Assembly: GCA_030533005.1 (NCBI GenBank)
Contig: JAUNJX010000020.1
Location: forward strand, 1-38,579
Length of the DNA stretch: 38,579 bases
From: Clostridia bacterium
GTDB lineage: Bacteria; Bacillota; Clostridia; Christensenellales; CAG-138
Reading direction: 5' to 3'
Part shown: positions 8,097 to 16,445 of the stretch, one piece after another
Layout: the number at the start of each line of letters is the position of its first letter
How positions within the stretch are numbered: the stretch's first letter is position 1
The notes under the pieces: model-generated
The model's input: the letters and a program-made list of their open reading frames with translations, nothing else
Told to the model about the DNA's origin: nothing
Database searches by the model: none
Position numbers and translations under genes: made by a program

Positions 8097-8564
8097 ATGC
8101 TGCATATCGAAATACCCGGCCGCGCGCCTTTATCCATTCAGAACATCGCGCTGGATTACAACGGCACGATCGCGGCGGACGGGGCGCTATCCGAGTCGAT
8201 CCGCGCGCGCATAAGCGCCCTATGCCCTCATGCTTCCGTATATGTGCTTACCGCCGATACCTACGGCTCCGTACAGGCACAGTGCAGGGATCTTGGCGTT
8301 ACGGTGATGACGTTTCCCAAGGCTGATGCGGGCGTCTGCAAGGCCGAGATCGTGCGGCAGCTTAGCGGCAGCACGGTTTGTCTGGGGAACGGGTATAATG
8401 ACATACAGATGTTTGACATAGCGGCCTTATCCATCGCCGTTTTGGATGCGGAAGGTATATGCGCTTCCCTCCTCCCCCACGCCGACGTGCTTGTGCGAAG
8501 CGCGGAGGAAGGGCTTGACCTGCTGCTAAAGCCGGACAGGCTCAGGGCGACGCTTAGAACCTAG
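8097..8564 (+). CDS. Soluble P-type-ATPase-like HAD-superfamily protein
   Basis: A 155-residue HAD protein resembling the small stand-alone 'soluble P-type ATPase' group. Motif I is ALDYNGTIA (Asp20 nucleophile, with Asn22 where phosphatases have Asp); motif II is VLTADT; a Lys follows in FPKADAGVCKAEIV; motif IV is GNGYNDIQMFDIA. The DxNGT form is closer to the DKTGT of P-type ATPases than to the DxDGT of phosphatases, so efficient phosphatase turnover is doubtful. The ATG at 8097 was chosen because AAGGATGG lies at suitable distance; an upstream ATG at 8073 in the same frame has no such site. The gene lies 80 bp upstream of a LysR gene on the same strand. Its substrate is unknown. Confidence 0.8.
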   Translation: MLHIEIPGRAPLSIQNIALDYNGTIAADGALSESIRARISALCPHASVYVLTADTYGSVQAQCRDLGVTVMTFPKADAGVCKAEIVRQLSGSTVCLGNGYNDIQMFDIAALSIAVLDAEGICASLLPHADVLVRSAEEGLDLLLKPDRLRATLRT

Positions 8565-8644
8565 CCCGTTGCCTCTCGGCTTCCGGCGTCAGGCTTTTGA
8601 CGTCAGGCTTCTATGTTCAAATACACAAAAAGCAGGAAATGAAG

Positions 8645-9553
8645 ATGGATATCAACCTACGGCAATTGGAAGCATTTATAAAGGTAGTCGACCTGGGCAG
8701 CTTTTCGCTGGCCGGCGAGGCGCTGTTTTTAAGCCAGTCCACGGTAAGCTGTCAAATCGCGCAGCTGGAGAGAAGCCTCAACGTTGCGCTTTTGCGACGG
8801 AAGGAAACGCGGAATGTGACGCTGACCGAGGAAGGCATGCGCGTATATCGCGTGGCGGTACAGATCGTCGAGCAGGCCAAGGGCTTGGAAAGCATGTTTG
8901 AACGCGACACGGGCGCACAGCAGACGGTGGCCATTGCCGCCTCTACTGTGCCCGCCAGATATATCCTTCCCAAGATACTTGTAGCCTTTGGTGCGCGATA
9001 CCCGCAGACGCCCATTTCGGTTATGAGCGGCGACAGCGCCTTTGCCCTGGAGCGCCTTACAACGGGGGAAGCCTCGCTTGCCTTTACGGGCACGAAGCTG
9101 CGCAAAACGCTCTTTTGTTATCACACGATCTGCCAAGACCGGCTGGTGCTCATCACGCCTAACACACCCGATTTCGCCCAAAAACAGAAGGACGGCGTGC
9201 TGGGTCGCACGCTGCTTGATCATCCCGTCATCCTGCGGGAAAGCGGCTCGGGCACGCGCCGCGAGACGGATCGGTATCTAAAAAGCATAGGAAAAAGCAC
9301 GGATTCGCTTACGGTGGCCGCCTATATGAACGACATGGAGGCCATCAAGCAAACGGTGTCCATCGGCGGCGGCGTCACCATGCTCTCGGAGCGCGCTGCA
9401 AGCGACGCCATAGCAAGCGGCGCCGTGCTTTGCTTCGCTTTGGAGCAGGACGGCCCCTATCGGGACATCAACCTCGCCTATATGAAAGGCCGCGCGCTTA
9501 CGCCCGCCGAACAGAGCTTTGTTGACTTTGTGATCAAATTCGGAAAAGAGTAA
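8645..9553 (+). CDS. LysR-family transcriptional regulator (CysL-like / selenium-associated type)
   Basis: A 302-residue LysR protein: an N-terminal winged helix-turn-helix (INLRQLEAF, FSLAGEALFLSQSTVSCQIAQLE, residues 3-45) and a two-lobed effector domain (IAASTVPARYILPKIL near 100, RESGSGTRRETDRYL near 200). The effector part closely resembles the LysR at 26206-27174 (IAASTIPGQYYLP; REAGSGTRKETE), so the two are subfamily members. This type of LysR is often found near selenium metabolism genes in Clostridia; that is recalled knowledge, not tested here. ATG 8645 has AGGA at a proper distance, whereas ATG 8639 lies too close to it. It may control the HAD gene upstream, but no operator could be assigned. 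Confidence 0.9.
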   Translation: MDINLRQLEAFIKVVDLGSFSLAGEALFLSQSTVSCQIAQLERSLNVALLRRKETRNVTLTEEGMRVYRVAVQIVEQAKGLESMFERDTGAQQTVAIAASTVPARYILPKILVAFGARYPQTPISVMSGDSAFALERLTTGEASLAFTGTKLRKTLFCYHTICQDRLVLITPNTPDFAQKQKDGVLGRTLLDHPVILRESGSGTRRETDRYLKSIGKSTDSLTVAAYMNDMEAIKQTVSIGGGVTMLSERAASDAIASGAVLCFALEQDGPYRDINLAYMKGRALTPAEQSFVDFVIKFGKE

Positions 9554-9610
9554 TCCTTGTAAGCATACCATATGATATTGGCGCTGCCGTTGCCAAGCGC
9601 CTAATTGTAG

Positions 9611-9638
9611 CTTCCGTCAGCCTGCGGGCGGACGGAAG
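9611..9638. terminator. Hairpin between convergent LysR and response-regulator genes
   Basis: CTTCCGTC and GACGGAAG form a perfect 8-bp stem, extended by a GCC/GGC pair after a mismatch, with loop TGCG. It lies between the 3' ends of the LysR gene and the response-regulator gene. There is no clear T run on either strand, so termination is a guess from position and symmetry. Confidence 0.4.
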
Positions 9639-10367
9639 TTATAGTGTGTTCCTGTACTCGTTGGCGCTCATGCCGCACAGCTTTTTGAAGATGCGGGAGA
9701 AATGTCCGGGGTCGCTGTAGCCCACGAGCTCCACGATGTCGCCGATCCTAAAACCCGGCTCCGCCAAAAGCTGCTTGGCGCGGGTAATGCGAACCTCGTT
9801 CAAAATATCATAGAAATTCTTTTCAAGCGTTTTATTGAGCAGCTTGCTTAAATGCCATTGGGAAACATAGCAGTGATCCGCGACCTCCTGAAGGGAAAGC
9901 TTCTCCGCATGGTGCTCGGTGATGTAGGCTACAGCCTCCTTGACGATAAAGCTGCCCGCCGCGCCAGACGTTGACGCCTCCGTCCCGTCGGCGCCGCCCA
10001 GTGCGCGGGTCATGGCAGAGAGCGCCTCGCTAATTTCAGACATTTTGGAGGGCTTGAGCAGAAGGCGGCACACGCCAAGGCGCACAGCCTGCTGCGCATA
10101 TTCAAAATACGGATAGCCGGTGAGAATCGCAATCTGCATATCGGGAAACTCGCTGCGCAGCCCTGCGAGCATGGTCAATCCATCGCCGCCGGGCATTTTG
10201 ATGTCGGTTATCAGGATGTCGGGCTTGTGGGCACGCAAGGCCGCGGCACCCTCGGACGCGCTCCGCGCCAAGGCTACAACCTCGCAGCCGAAGCTACGCC
10301 AGTCCACAACCTTCTTGAGACCTTCGAGGATGATAGCCTCGTCGTCAACAAGCACTACCTTATACAC
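9639..10367 (-). CDS. YesN-type response regulator with AraC-family DNA-binding domain
   Basis: A 242-residue regulator. The receiver domain covers residues 1 to about 120, with acidic residues D8/D9, phospho-acceptor Asp55 (ILITDIKMPG), a Thr switch (AILTGYPYFEYAQQAV) and Lys near 106 (LLLKPSKMSE). The C-terminal AraC module has two helix-turn-helices (LSLQEVADHCYVSQWHLSKLLN and RIGDIVELVGYSDPGHFSRIFKKLCG). Such proteins pair with YesM-type kinases to control oligosaccharide importers. It is divergent from the LplB/YtcP/LplA-type importer, its likely target. No kinase is adjacent; the YesM-type kinase at 16446-18212 is the only candidate here. Start GTG at 10367 has GGGAGG nine bases upstream, better than in-frame codons further up. 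Confidence 0.9.
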   Translation of the reverse strand: MYKVVLVDDEAIILEGLKKVVDWRSFGCEVVALARSASEGAAALRAHKPDILITDIKMPGGDGLTMLAGLRSEFPDMQIAILTGYPYFEYAQQAVRLGVCRLLLKPSKMSEISEALSAMTRALGGADGTEASTSGAAGSFIVKEAVAYITEHHAEKLSLQEVADHCYVSQWHLSKLLNKTLEKNFYDILNEVRITRAKQLLAEPGFRIGDIVELVGYSDPGHFSRIFKKLCGMSANEYRNTL

Positions 10368-10387
10368 AGATGATCGCCTCCCGCTAA

Positions 10388-10416
10388 ATTGTAGCATATC
10401 CTGCCGGGAAAGTGAA
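10388..10416 (-). promoter_or_regulatory. Promoter of the response-regulator gene
   Basis: Minus strand: TTCACT (10411-10416), 17-bp spacer, TACAAT (10388-10393). The predicted transcript starts just upstream of the GGGAGG/GTG start of the regulator gene, giving a very short leader. Confidence 0.5.
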
Positions 10417-10511
10417 ATGCGTTATGCCCTCCCCGCGCGGGGTGAGCGCTTTGCGACGCTAACATTATTACAGAATACCGATAGCATACGAATGCTCTCT
10501 TTTGTGCTTTT

Positions 10512-10540
10512 TTGCCTCTCGCTGGCAATGTTTCTATAAT
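10512..10540 (+). promoter_or_regulatory. Promoter of the LplB/YtcP/LplA-type importer operon
   Basis: Plus strand: TTGCCT (10512-10517), 17-bp spacer, TATAAT (10535-10540). It leaves a leader of about 120 bases before the first permease gene. Its position divergent from the YesN-type regulator suggests control by that protein, but no repeat operator could be assigned. Confidence 0.6.
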
Positions 10541-10665
10541 TACGCAAAGCGGTGCAAGAAAGAGCAAGGACGGTCAATGACTATAACAGGGAGGTTACAC
10601 TACAATACCAATAAAGCAATGTATCTGTGCGTCGCGTTTACATGCAGCAGAAGGAATGGGATCGT

Positions 10666-11691
10666 ATGAGCGGCAATTTAAAAACACCTGAAAACATAAC
10701 TGAAAACATGATGGAATGGTCTGCGGGTACGCAAAAGGTTCCCGCCATGCACAAATGGTTCGCAAAGAACAAAAGGAACCTTGCGTTCACGGCCATGGTT
10801 CTGCCGGGCGCACTGTGGCTCATTTTGCTGCGCTATCTTCCCATGTTTGGTATTCCCATAGCGTTCAAGACGTTTCAAGGGCCGGACGCCTTTTACCAAA
10901 GAACGCACTCCTATTTGGCGGACATATTCGTCAATCCCGCGCGGGAGTGGACGCTGTCCAACTACGAGGCGCTCTTTAGAAGCCCCACGACCTGGTGCGC
11001 CATACGGAATACCGTGTGCTACAACCTATTCTATATCGTCGTAGGCACCATCATCGCCGTGGCCTTTGCGATCATGCTCAACGAATTGACCCGCAGGTTC
11101 GTCGCCAAGACCTACCAAACGCTGATGTTCTTTCCCTATTTTCTCTCTTGGGTCGTCGCCAGCTATTTCTTCATGGCCTTCCTGCAGGATGGCAAGGGCA
11201 TCCTTGACACGCCCAGCATCAATTTCTATACCACCGCCGAACCATGGCCCATCATTATCATCATATCATTTATATGGAAGATGACAGGCTATTCGACCGT
11301 GCTTTATCTCGCCTCCATCACGAGCATAGATACCATGCAGTACGAGGCCGCAAGCATCGACGGCGCGTCGAAATGGCAGCAGATATGGACGATCACCATA
11401 CCCAATCTGCGCCCCATCATCCTTATACTTTTCATCATGAACATCGGCAAGGTATTCAATTCCGACATCAGCCAATTTTGGCAGCTTCCTCTTGACGGCG
11501 GCATAGGCCGTGTACCGGAGTTTACCGAAACGCTGGACACGCTGGTCTACCGTCTGGGCATCAACGGGCTTTCGATGAACATGGGGCTCTCAACAGCGGT
11601 TAGCTTCCTGCAAAACGTGGTCGGCTTCGTATTCATCATGCTCTCCAATGCCGTTGTGCGCAGGATCGATCGAGACAGCAGTCTGTTTTAA
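10666..11691 (+). CDS. LplB-type carbohydrate ABC importer permease
   Basis: A 341-residue membrane protein with about six helices. It starts with a polar stretch of some 40 residues, then the first helix (LAFTAMVLPGALWLILLRYLPMFG) and the family-typical PIAFKTFQ and ILDT blocks. The EAA loop is YEAASIDGASKWQQIWTITIPNL near residue 230. This family imports oligosaccharides together with a YtcP/LplC partner and an LplA-type lipoprotein, which are the next two genes; an ATPase is not encoded here and is probably a shared MsmX-like protein. ATG 10666 was chosen because it gives a length normal for LplB; in-frame GTG 10627 and ATG 10642 are possible. Twelve bp separate it from the next permease start. 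Confidence 0.9.
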   Translation: MSGNLKTPENITENMMEWSAGTQKVPAMHKWFAKNKRNLAFTAMVLPGALWLILLRYLPMFGIPIAFKTFQGPDAFYQRTHSYLADIFVNPAREWTLSNYEALFRSPTTWCAIRNTVCYNLFYIVVGTIIAVAFAIMLNELTRRFVAKTYQTLMFFPYFLSWVVASYFFMAFLQDGKGILDTPSINFYTTAEPWPIIIIISFIWKMTGYSTVLYLASITSIDTMQYEAASIDGASKWQQIWTITIPNLRPIILILFIMNIGKVFNSDISQFWQLPLDGGIGRVPEFTETLDTLVYRLGINGLSMNMGLSTAVSFLQNVVGFVFIMLSNAVVRRIDRDSSLF

Positions 11692-11703
11692 GGAGATATG
11701 CTT

Positions 11704-12636
11704 ATGGAAACCACAGCCGTGAAAAGTCCCCGGCAAAAAAAAGTGCACGAATATAACCGCCTAACCTCGGCAAGCCCGCTGGCGCAGGCGCTTATACACT
11801 GCGTATTCATCCTCTTTTGCGCCATCTGTGTGCTGCCCTTCATCTTCGTCGTCATCATCTCCTTTACCGCCGACGCCAGCCTTGTCGAAAAGGGCTATTC
11901 CTTCTTTCCCAGCGCATGGAGCTTAGAGGGGTATGCCAACGCCTTCAAGGCGGGGCGGCAGCTTTGGGTATCCCTGTTCAACAGCTGTCTGGTGACAGTT
12001 GTCGGGACGGTCTTGGCCACGGCGATGACGGCGCTGTACTCCTACGCGATATACCGCCGCGAATATAAGTACCGCTCGTTTTTCACATGGCTCAACTTCA
12101 TCACCATGGTGTTCGGAGGCGGGCTCGTGCCCACCATCATCGTGTGCAAAATGCTCGGCATGGACAATAACTATGCGGCGCTGATCGTACCGGCGCTGCT
12201 CAATCCCTTCAACGTGATCATCATGCGGGCTTTCTATCAATCGAGCATCCCCTACGATATCGTTGAGGCCGCCTATATCGATGGCTGCGGGGAATGGAGG
12301 AGCTTTTTCGATGTGGTTCTGCCTGTCGCAAAGCCCGGCGTGGCGACCATCGCGCTGCTCAACATGCTCATGTACTGGAACGACTGGCAGCTTGCCCAGA
12401 TATACATACGCAACGACAGCCTCATGCCGCTACAGCGCCTGCTCATGAGGATGCAGGAAAACGCCAGTCTGATCCTGCAAAATTCAGGCATGCCGAGCGT
12501 CCAGATCGGCGCTATACCGACAGAAAACCTGCGCATGGCGCTGTGCGTCATCCTCGTCGTGCCCATCGCCTGTGCGTACCCCTTCTTCCAGCGATATATC
12601 GTCAAGGGCCTCACGGTAGGCGCCGTAAAGGGATAA
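11704..12636 (+). CDS. YtcP/LplC-type carbohydrate ABC importer permease
   Basis: A 310-residue permease, the second half of the importer channel. The first helix spans about residues 30-55 (LIHCVFILFCAICVLPFIFVV is split by this reading), the family block GGGLVPTIIVCKMLGM lies near 140 and the EAA loop is VEAAYIDGCGEWRSFFDVVLP near 190. It ends with the typical YPFFQRYIVKGLTVGAVKG. AGGAG at 11691-11695 has ideal spacing to ATG 11704 and is too close to the earlier in-frame ATG at 11698, so the later one was chosen. It forms an operon with the LplB-type permease and the LplA-type lipoprotein. Its neighbours point to an oligosaccharide substrate; which one cannot be read. Confidence 0.9.
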   Translation: METTAVKSPRQKKVHEYNRLTSASPLAQALIHCVFILFCAICVLPFIFVVIISFTADASLVEKGYSFFPSAWSLEGYANAFKAGRQLWVSLFNSCLVTVVGTVLATAMTALYSYAIYRREYKYRSFFTWLNFITMVFGGGLVPTIIVCKMLGMDNNYAALIVPALLNPFNVIIMRAFYQSSIPYDIVEAAYIDGCGEWRSFFDVVLPVAKPGVATIALLNMLMYWNDWQLAQIYIRNDSLMPLQRLLMRMQENASLILQNSGMPSVQIGAIPTENLRMALCVILVVPIACAYPFFQRYIVKGLTVGAVKG

Positions 12637-12680
12637 TCATGGCGCAAGCCATTATTATAAAACATATGGAGGAGAAAGAA

Positions 12681-14348
12681 ATGAAGAAAACAACCTGTCT
12701 TATTCTCGCTGTGCTCATGTGCGTCGCACTCGTGGCCTGCGCCGCGCCCACCGCTGTCGCCCCGGCTCCCGCCGATAATCCCCCCGAGGCATCCGGCGCA
12801 GCCGATGCACCCGCCACGAGCGATGTAGCCCCTATTGAGGATCTTTACGTTGCAAACCCCGGCGCGGTTCTAAAGGTCATGCTCATGCCCGCCGGCGATA
12901 TGAATGCCGACACAACCGCCGCGGTCACCAAGGCCGTCAACGACCGCATCGCAGAATTGGGCGGCGATTTCACCGTCGAGCTTGTATGGTCCGGCGGCGC
13001 ATGGGCCTTCAATGACCTCGATATCGCCGTTCAGGTCAACGACAGCATCGACATCATCCCCGCACACTCCTGGTCAGGCTCTACCATTTACACCACCGCC
13101 GCCAAGGCCGGCACCTATATCCGCCTTGACGACCCCGCCTTCAACCTCTTGGAGAAATACGGCCCTGACCTTTATGGCAAGACCTCTGACGCCGTCGTCG
13201 CCGCCGCAACGATCGATGGCAACCAGGGCAAGGGCATTTACGGCTACATCATTGAGAAGGATTCCGTCACCCAGCTGGGCTATCTCGTCAACGAGACCGC
13301 GCTGATCGAAGCCGGCTTTACGCTCGCCGATTTTGAAGCCGTCAAGAACGACATCTCCAAGTGGGAACCCTTCTTTGCAGCCTACAAGGGCGGCAAGTAT
13401 CCGCTCAACATCGAACCCGAGGTGCTTGACCGCACCGTCAACAACATCATGTACGTCTCCGGCACAGGCCCTTTGGGTATCGCCATGGCGAGCAACCCCG
13501 CCGATACCAATGTTGAGATCATCAGCCGCTATGAGACCGAAAATTACAAGAGCTTCATCTCCGTGATGCAGGGATATTACGCGGCCGGCTACGTCGATCC
13601 CGATCAGTCCATTCCGGGCGAGACCTCCGCATCCTCCTTCGCAACGCGCCGTAACGCGGGCGATTATCTCATCAGCACATGCGTCTACGCCCCCGGCTGC
13701 GAGAACACCTATGACGCCTCCGCCGACGCCGCCCTCGGCAAGGACGTGAACATCGTGTGGGTGCCCGCCAACGTTCCCGTCGGCACCTCCGAGACCGCGC
13801 AGGGCTCCGGCCTTGCCGTCTACGCCGGTTCCAAGAGCGTTATCGAATCCGTCCAGTTCCTCAATATGCTCGCCAGCGACAAGGTCATTGGCGACCTCCT
13901 CTCCGAGGGCATTGAGGGCACGGTCACCGTCGAAGCGGACGGCACGAAGGTATTCTCCGATGACGCGAGCTACGGCATCGTCGATGGCGTGATGTGGCGC
14001 TCCGGCGACCGCGCCGGCTGGAACATGTGGCGCTATGGCGTCGTGGGCGCCACCTCCGCGGCCACCCCTCTTGGCGACGTAGAGCCGAACGGGCTGGAGT
14101 GGGAAAACTTCCTGAAGTGGAACGCCGAAGCTGTCGCCCTCGATTCCACCGGCTGGCTGTTCGACGTTGCCCCCGTAAAGGCGGCTTATGACGCCTGCTA
14201 CGCCGCGGTAGACAAGTACGCCATCGCGCTTGGCTCCGGCGCTTCCGCCGACTATGACGCATTCATCTCGGAGCTCAAGGCTGCCGGTATTGACAGCGTT
14301 GTGGCCGAAGCGCAGGCGCAGTACCTCGCGTTCGAGGCCGCCAAATAA
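12681..14348 (+). CDS. LplA-type lipoprotein oligosaccharide-binding protein
   Basis: A 555-residue extracellular binding protein with a lipoprotein signal (MKKTTCLILAVLMCVALVAC; lipobox LVAC), a Pro/Ala-rich linker to about residue 55 and a long two-lobe binding domain in the size range of LplA proteins. The C-terminal part carries the pattern of the DUF3502 region common in this group (YGIVDGVMWRSGDRAGWNMWRYGVVG). GGAGGAG lies about seven bases upstream of ATG 12681; the open frame continues upstream inside the permease gene but lacks a signal peptide there. It is the last gene of the importer operon and is followed by two hairpins. Codon use here is strongly biased to C-ending codons, suggesting high expression. 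Confidence 0.9.
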   Translation: MKKTTCLILAVLMCVALVACAAPTAVAPAPADNPPEASGAADAPATSDVAPIEDLYVANPGAVLKVMLMPAGDMNADTTAAVTKAVNDRIAELGGDFTVELVWSGGAWAFNDLDIAVQVNDSIDIIPAHSWSGSTIYTTAAKAGTYIRLDDPAFNLLEKYGPDLYGKTSDAVVAAATIDGNQGKGIYGYIIEKDSVTQLGYLVNETALIEAGFTLADFEAVKNDISKWEPFFAAYKGGKYPLNIEPEVLDRTVNNIMYVSGTGPLGIAMASNPADTNVEIISRYETENYKSFISVMQGYYAAGYVDPDQSIPGETSASSFATRRNAGDYLISTCVYAPGCENTYDASADAALGKDVNIVWVPANVPVGTSETAQGSGLAVYAGSKSVIESVQFLNMLASDKVIGDLLSEGIEGTVTVEADGTKVFSDDASYGIVDGVMWRSGDRAGWNMWRYGVVGATSAATPLGDVEPNGLEWENFLKWNAEAVALDSTGWLFDVAPVKAAYDACYAAVDKYAIALGSGASADYDAFISELKAAGIDSVVAEAQAQYLAFEAAK

Positions 14349-14383
14349 GCGGCAAGCCGAAACCAACACCGGAACAAACAAAC

Positions 14384-14408
14384 AGGCGGCGGGTCAAACT
14401 CGCCGCCT
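14384..14408 (+). terminator. GC-rich hairpin after the LplA-type gene
   Basis: AGGCGGCG and CGCCGCCT pair perfectly (8 bp) around a nine-base loop, 35 bp after the stop. It is followed only by TGCGTTT, a weak T tract, and then by a second, longer inverted repeat. Confidence 0.55.
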
Positions 14409-14413
14409 TGCGT

Positions 14414-14447
14414 TTATCGACAAAGGTCATTCAACCTTTGTCGATAA
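14414..14447. terminator. Perfect 14-bp inverted repeat between convergent genes
   Basis: TTATCGACAAAGGT is followed by CATTCA and then its exact reverse complement. It lies six bases before the stop of the yesL gene on the minus strand and after the plus-strand importer operon, so it is probably a bidirectional transcription end. Neither side has a long T run. Confidence 0.55.
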
Positions 14448-14452
14448 GCATA

Positions 14453-15100
14453 TTACGCGCCTTGTCCGCCGCCGTCCGCACCCTCCCCACGGTAAGGTGT
14501 CAGGGGCTTTTTGATCAGCAGCGAACCAAGGAATGCAGCACCCGAGAAATAGATGACCAGCCACAGCGGCGCAAGGTAAAAAAAATAACCGGCATGGAGG
14601 TACAATAGCCCCCACGGAAAAAGATTGATCAGCCCCATCACGATGGAGCGCGGCAAGTGGGCAAGGCCAAGCCTAAGCGCGTTTACAATCGTAGAGCCGG
14701 TTCTGTTTTCAAACTGGCTAAGAAGCGGAAACGTCCAGCTATAGGTGATGAGCCACACCCCGCCCATGATGTAGACGGCGGCGGAAACGATGAGGGTGAC
14801 CGTGCCGCCGAACGCCCCCGCAAGCACGAAGGCGGCCATCAGCGCGAACGCCGGCACGGCTAAAAGCAGCCATGCCAACGTGGCCTGCGCGAAGTTTTGC
14901 CTAAAGACCGCGAAGAAATATTTGACGGAGTATGCCTCGCCGCGAACCAGCCGACCCATAAGCGCATACAACGCGGTCATGGCGGCGCCTGCGGTAACGA
15001 CAGGCAGGGAAAGCAGCAATGCCAATAGATTGAATATGATAAGGTCGGCCACGACCGACATGATGTGTGAAAAGGACGAGTCGTGGGAAAGCAGCTTCAT
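14453..15100 (-). CDS. YesL-family (DUF624) membrane protein
   Basis: A 215-residue protein with about five hydrophobic helices and the YesL opening: a short N-terminus, then LIIFNLLALLLSLPVVTAGAAMTALYALMGRLVRGE, whose 'NLL..SLPVVTAGAA..ALY' pattern defines the family. YesL proteins occur beside oligosaccharide importers and YesM/YesN pairs; their molecular role is not established. GGAGG with seven-base spacing selects ATG 15100 over a GTG four codons upstream. It is the last gene of the minus-strand operon GH94, phosphohexomutase, kinase, binding protein, YesL. The basic, Gly-rich C-terminus ends almost inside the inverted repeat at 14414-14447. Confidence 0.85.
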   Translation of the reverse strand: MKLLSHDSSFSHIMSVVADLIIFNLLALLLSLPVVTAGAAMTALYALMGRLVRGEAYSVKYFFAVFRQNFAQATLAWLLLAVPAFALMAAFVLAGAFGGTVTLIVSAAVYIMGGVWLITYSWTFPLLSQFENRTGSTIVNALRLGLAHLPRSIVMGLINLFPWGLLYLHAGYFFYLAPLWLVIYFSGAAFLGSLLIKKPLTPYRGEGADGGGQGA

Positions 15101-15145
15101 TTTAACCTCCACAAAGCGGCGCGAAAGCTTCGCGCGCGTACGGCG

Positions 15146-16444
15146 CTATTTGGATAGGGCGCTGTCGATGGCCTCAACGGGGGTGACGGCGCCGGTGACG
15201 ATGTTCTTGATATCGGCAAACAGCGCGCCGCGCTGCTCAGGCGTGAGCCTGTCCTGCACCGCGCCCACGACGGCCGTCGCGCCCGCACACATCTCGATGG
15301 CCGAAACCTGCAGCGCGTCGAGCCCCGCAGCGGGCGTAACGCCGTTTTTCAGTGCGGTCACGGCGGTGGCGGAGAATATGGAGACCTGCTCGTCGGAGGT
15401 CATATACTCGATAAAGGCGAGTGCAGCTTCGCGCTTGGCTGGGTTTTCCCAAGCCTTGCGGGTGATGTAGTAGCCCATGGAGATGCCGCCGACCAGATCG
15501 GTAGCGGCGCGCTCGCCCTTGCAGGGGACATAGGTCAAGGCGATATCCTCAAGGTGGTCGGCGCAGTTTTCCTGAAAGTAGCCGATCTGCCAGTTCCCGT
15601 CGATCAGAAAGGCTGCCTCGCCGTCGGCGAGAAGCCGCACGGTCTCCGCATCCGCAGCGGTCAGGGTGTTGTCGGGCAGGAAGCCGGCGTCATAGAGCGT
15701 CTTGATATCCTCAAGCCCCGCGACCCATCGTTTTCCGACCGCATCGCCGGATGATGCGGGAAGATCAAGATGGTTACGGCTGTTTCCGTTATTATAGATA
15801 GCGAATTCAAACCAGTAGTGGGGAACATCCTGCAGGGATACCGCAACGGGGATAAACCCCGCCTCCTTGATGGTTTGGCAGTCTTGAAGGAAGCGCTCCC
15901 AAGTATAATCGGCGCCGGGCATCTCGACGCCCGCGGCCGCAAGCACGGCTTTGTTTACGAACATACCCTCCCAAAAGCCATTGACGGGCACGGCGTATGA
16001 CTTGCCGTCCACCGTGGAGACGGGCAGCAGCTCGTCCTTCATGTTGGAGGCATAGTCGGGATACTCGGCGCGTATCTCCTCGATGGAAACGACCTTTCCC
16101 GCCGCGATGAGGGCGCTGGCATCCGAACCGGTGAAGTAGAACAGCACGGCGGGCTCCGTACCGGTCTCGAAGTCGGTAGCAACCTTGGCCTTCCACTCCT
16201 CGCTGGAGGTAGCAGAAGCGTCAATTACGGTGTTGCCGGTCAAAGCCTCATAGCCGGCAATGGCCATCCTGTAGTTCGGGCGGTTGCCATCGTCTCCGCC
16301 ATAGCTCGTAACGACATGAATGGTGACATGTTGTTCTTCCGGCGTTGCGGACGCGTCGCCCGCGGGCGCGCCGTGCTCCCCGCAGCCTGCGAGCGCGCCA
16401 AGGAGCATAGCTGTTGCAAGAATGGATAGAATCGCTCTTTTCAT
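15146..16444 (-). CDS. Carbohydrate-binding lipoprotein (family 1 solute-binding) without its own permeases
   Basis: A 432-residue lipoprotein with signal peptide and lipobox LLGALAGC (Cys21), followed by a two-lobe sugar-binding domain. It shows the family marks NRPNYRMAIAGYEALTGN, EWKAKVATDFETGTEPAVLFYFTG and, later, AFLIDGNWQIGYF and EAALAFIEYMTSDEQ. It begins one base after the stop of the histidine-kinase gene, so the two are tightly linked. No permease genes of the matching family are in this operon. It could feed the importer at 10666-14348, use permeases elsewhere, or present ligand to the kinase; the last is inference from linkage. ATG 16444 has GGGGTG upstream and begins a standard signal peptide. 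Confidence 0.88.
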   Translation of the reverse strand: MKRAILSILATAMLLGALAGCGEHGAPAGDASATPEEQHVTIHVVTSYGGDDGNRPNYRMAIAGYEALTGNTVIDASATSSEEWKAKVATDFETGTEPAVLFYFTGSDASALIAAGKVVSIEEIRAEYPDYASNMKDELLPVSTVDGKSYAVPVNGFWEGMFVNKAVLAAAGVEMPGADYTWERFLQDCQTIKEAGFIPVAVSLQDVPHYWFEFAIYNNGNSRNHLDLPASSGDAVGKRWVAGLEDIKTLYDAGFLPDNTLTAADAETVRLLADGEAAFLIDGNWQIGYFQENCADHLEDIALTYVPCKGERAATDLVGGISMGYYITRKAWENPAKREAALAFIEYMTSDEQVSIFSATAVTALKNGVTPAAGLDALQVSAIEMCAGATAVVGAVQDRLTPEQRGALFADIKNIVTGAVTPVEAIDSALSK

Positions 16445-16445
16445 G

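Noticed and set aside
13074..14381. Long minus-strand frame opposite the LplA-type lipoprotein gene
   Set aside because: Gly/Asp/Val-rich shadow caused by strongly biased codons in a highly expressed gene.
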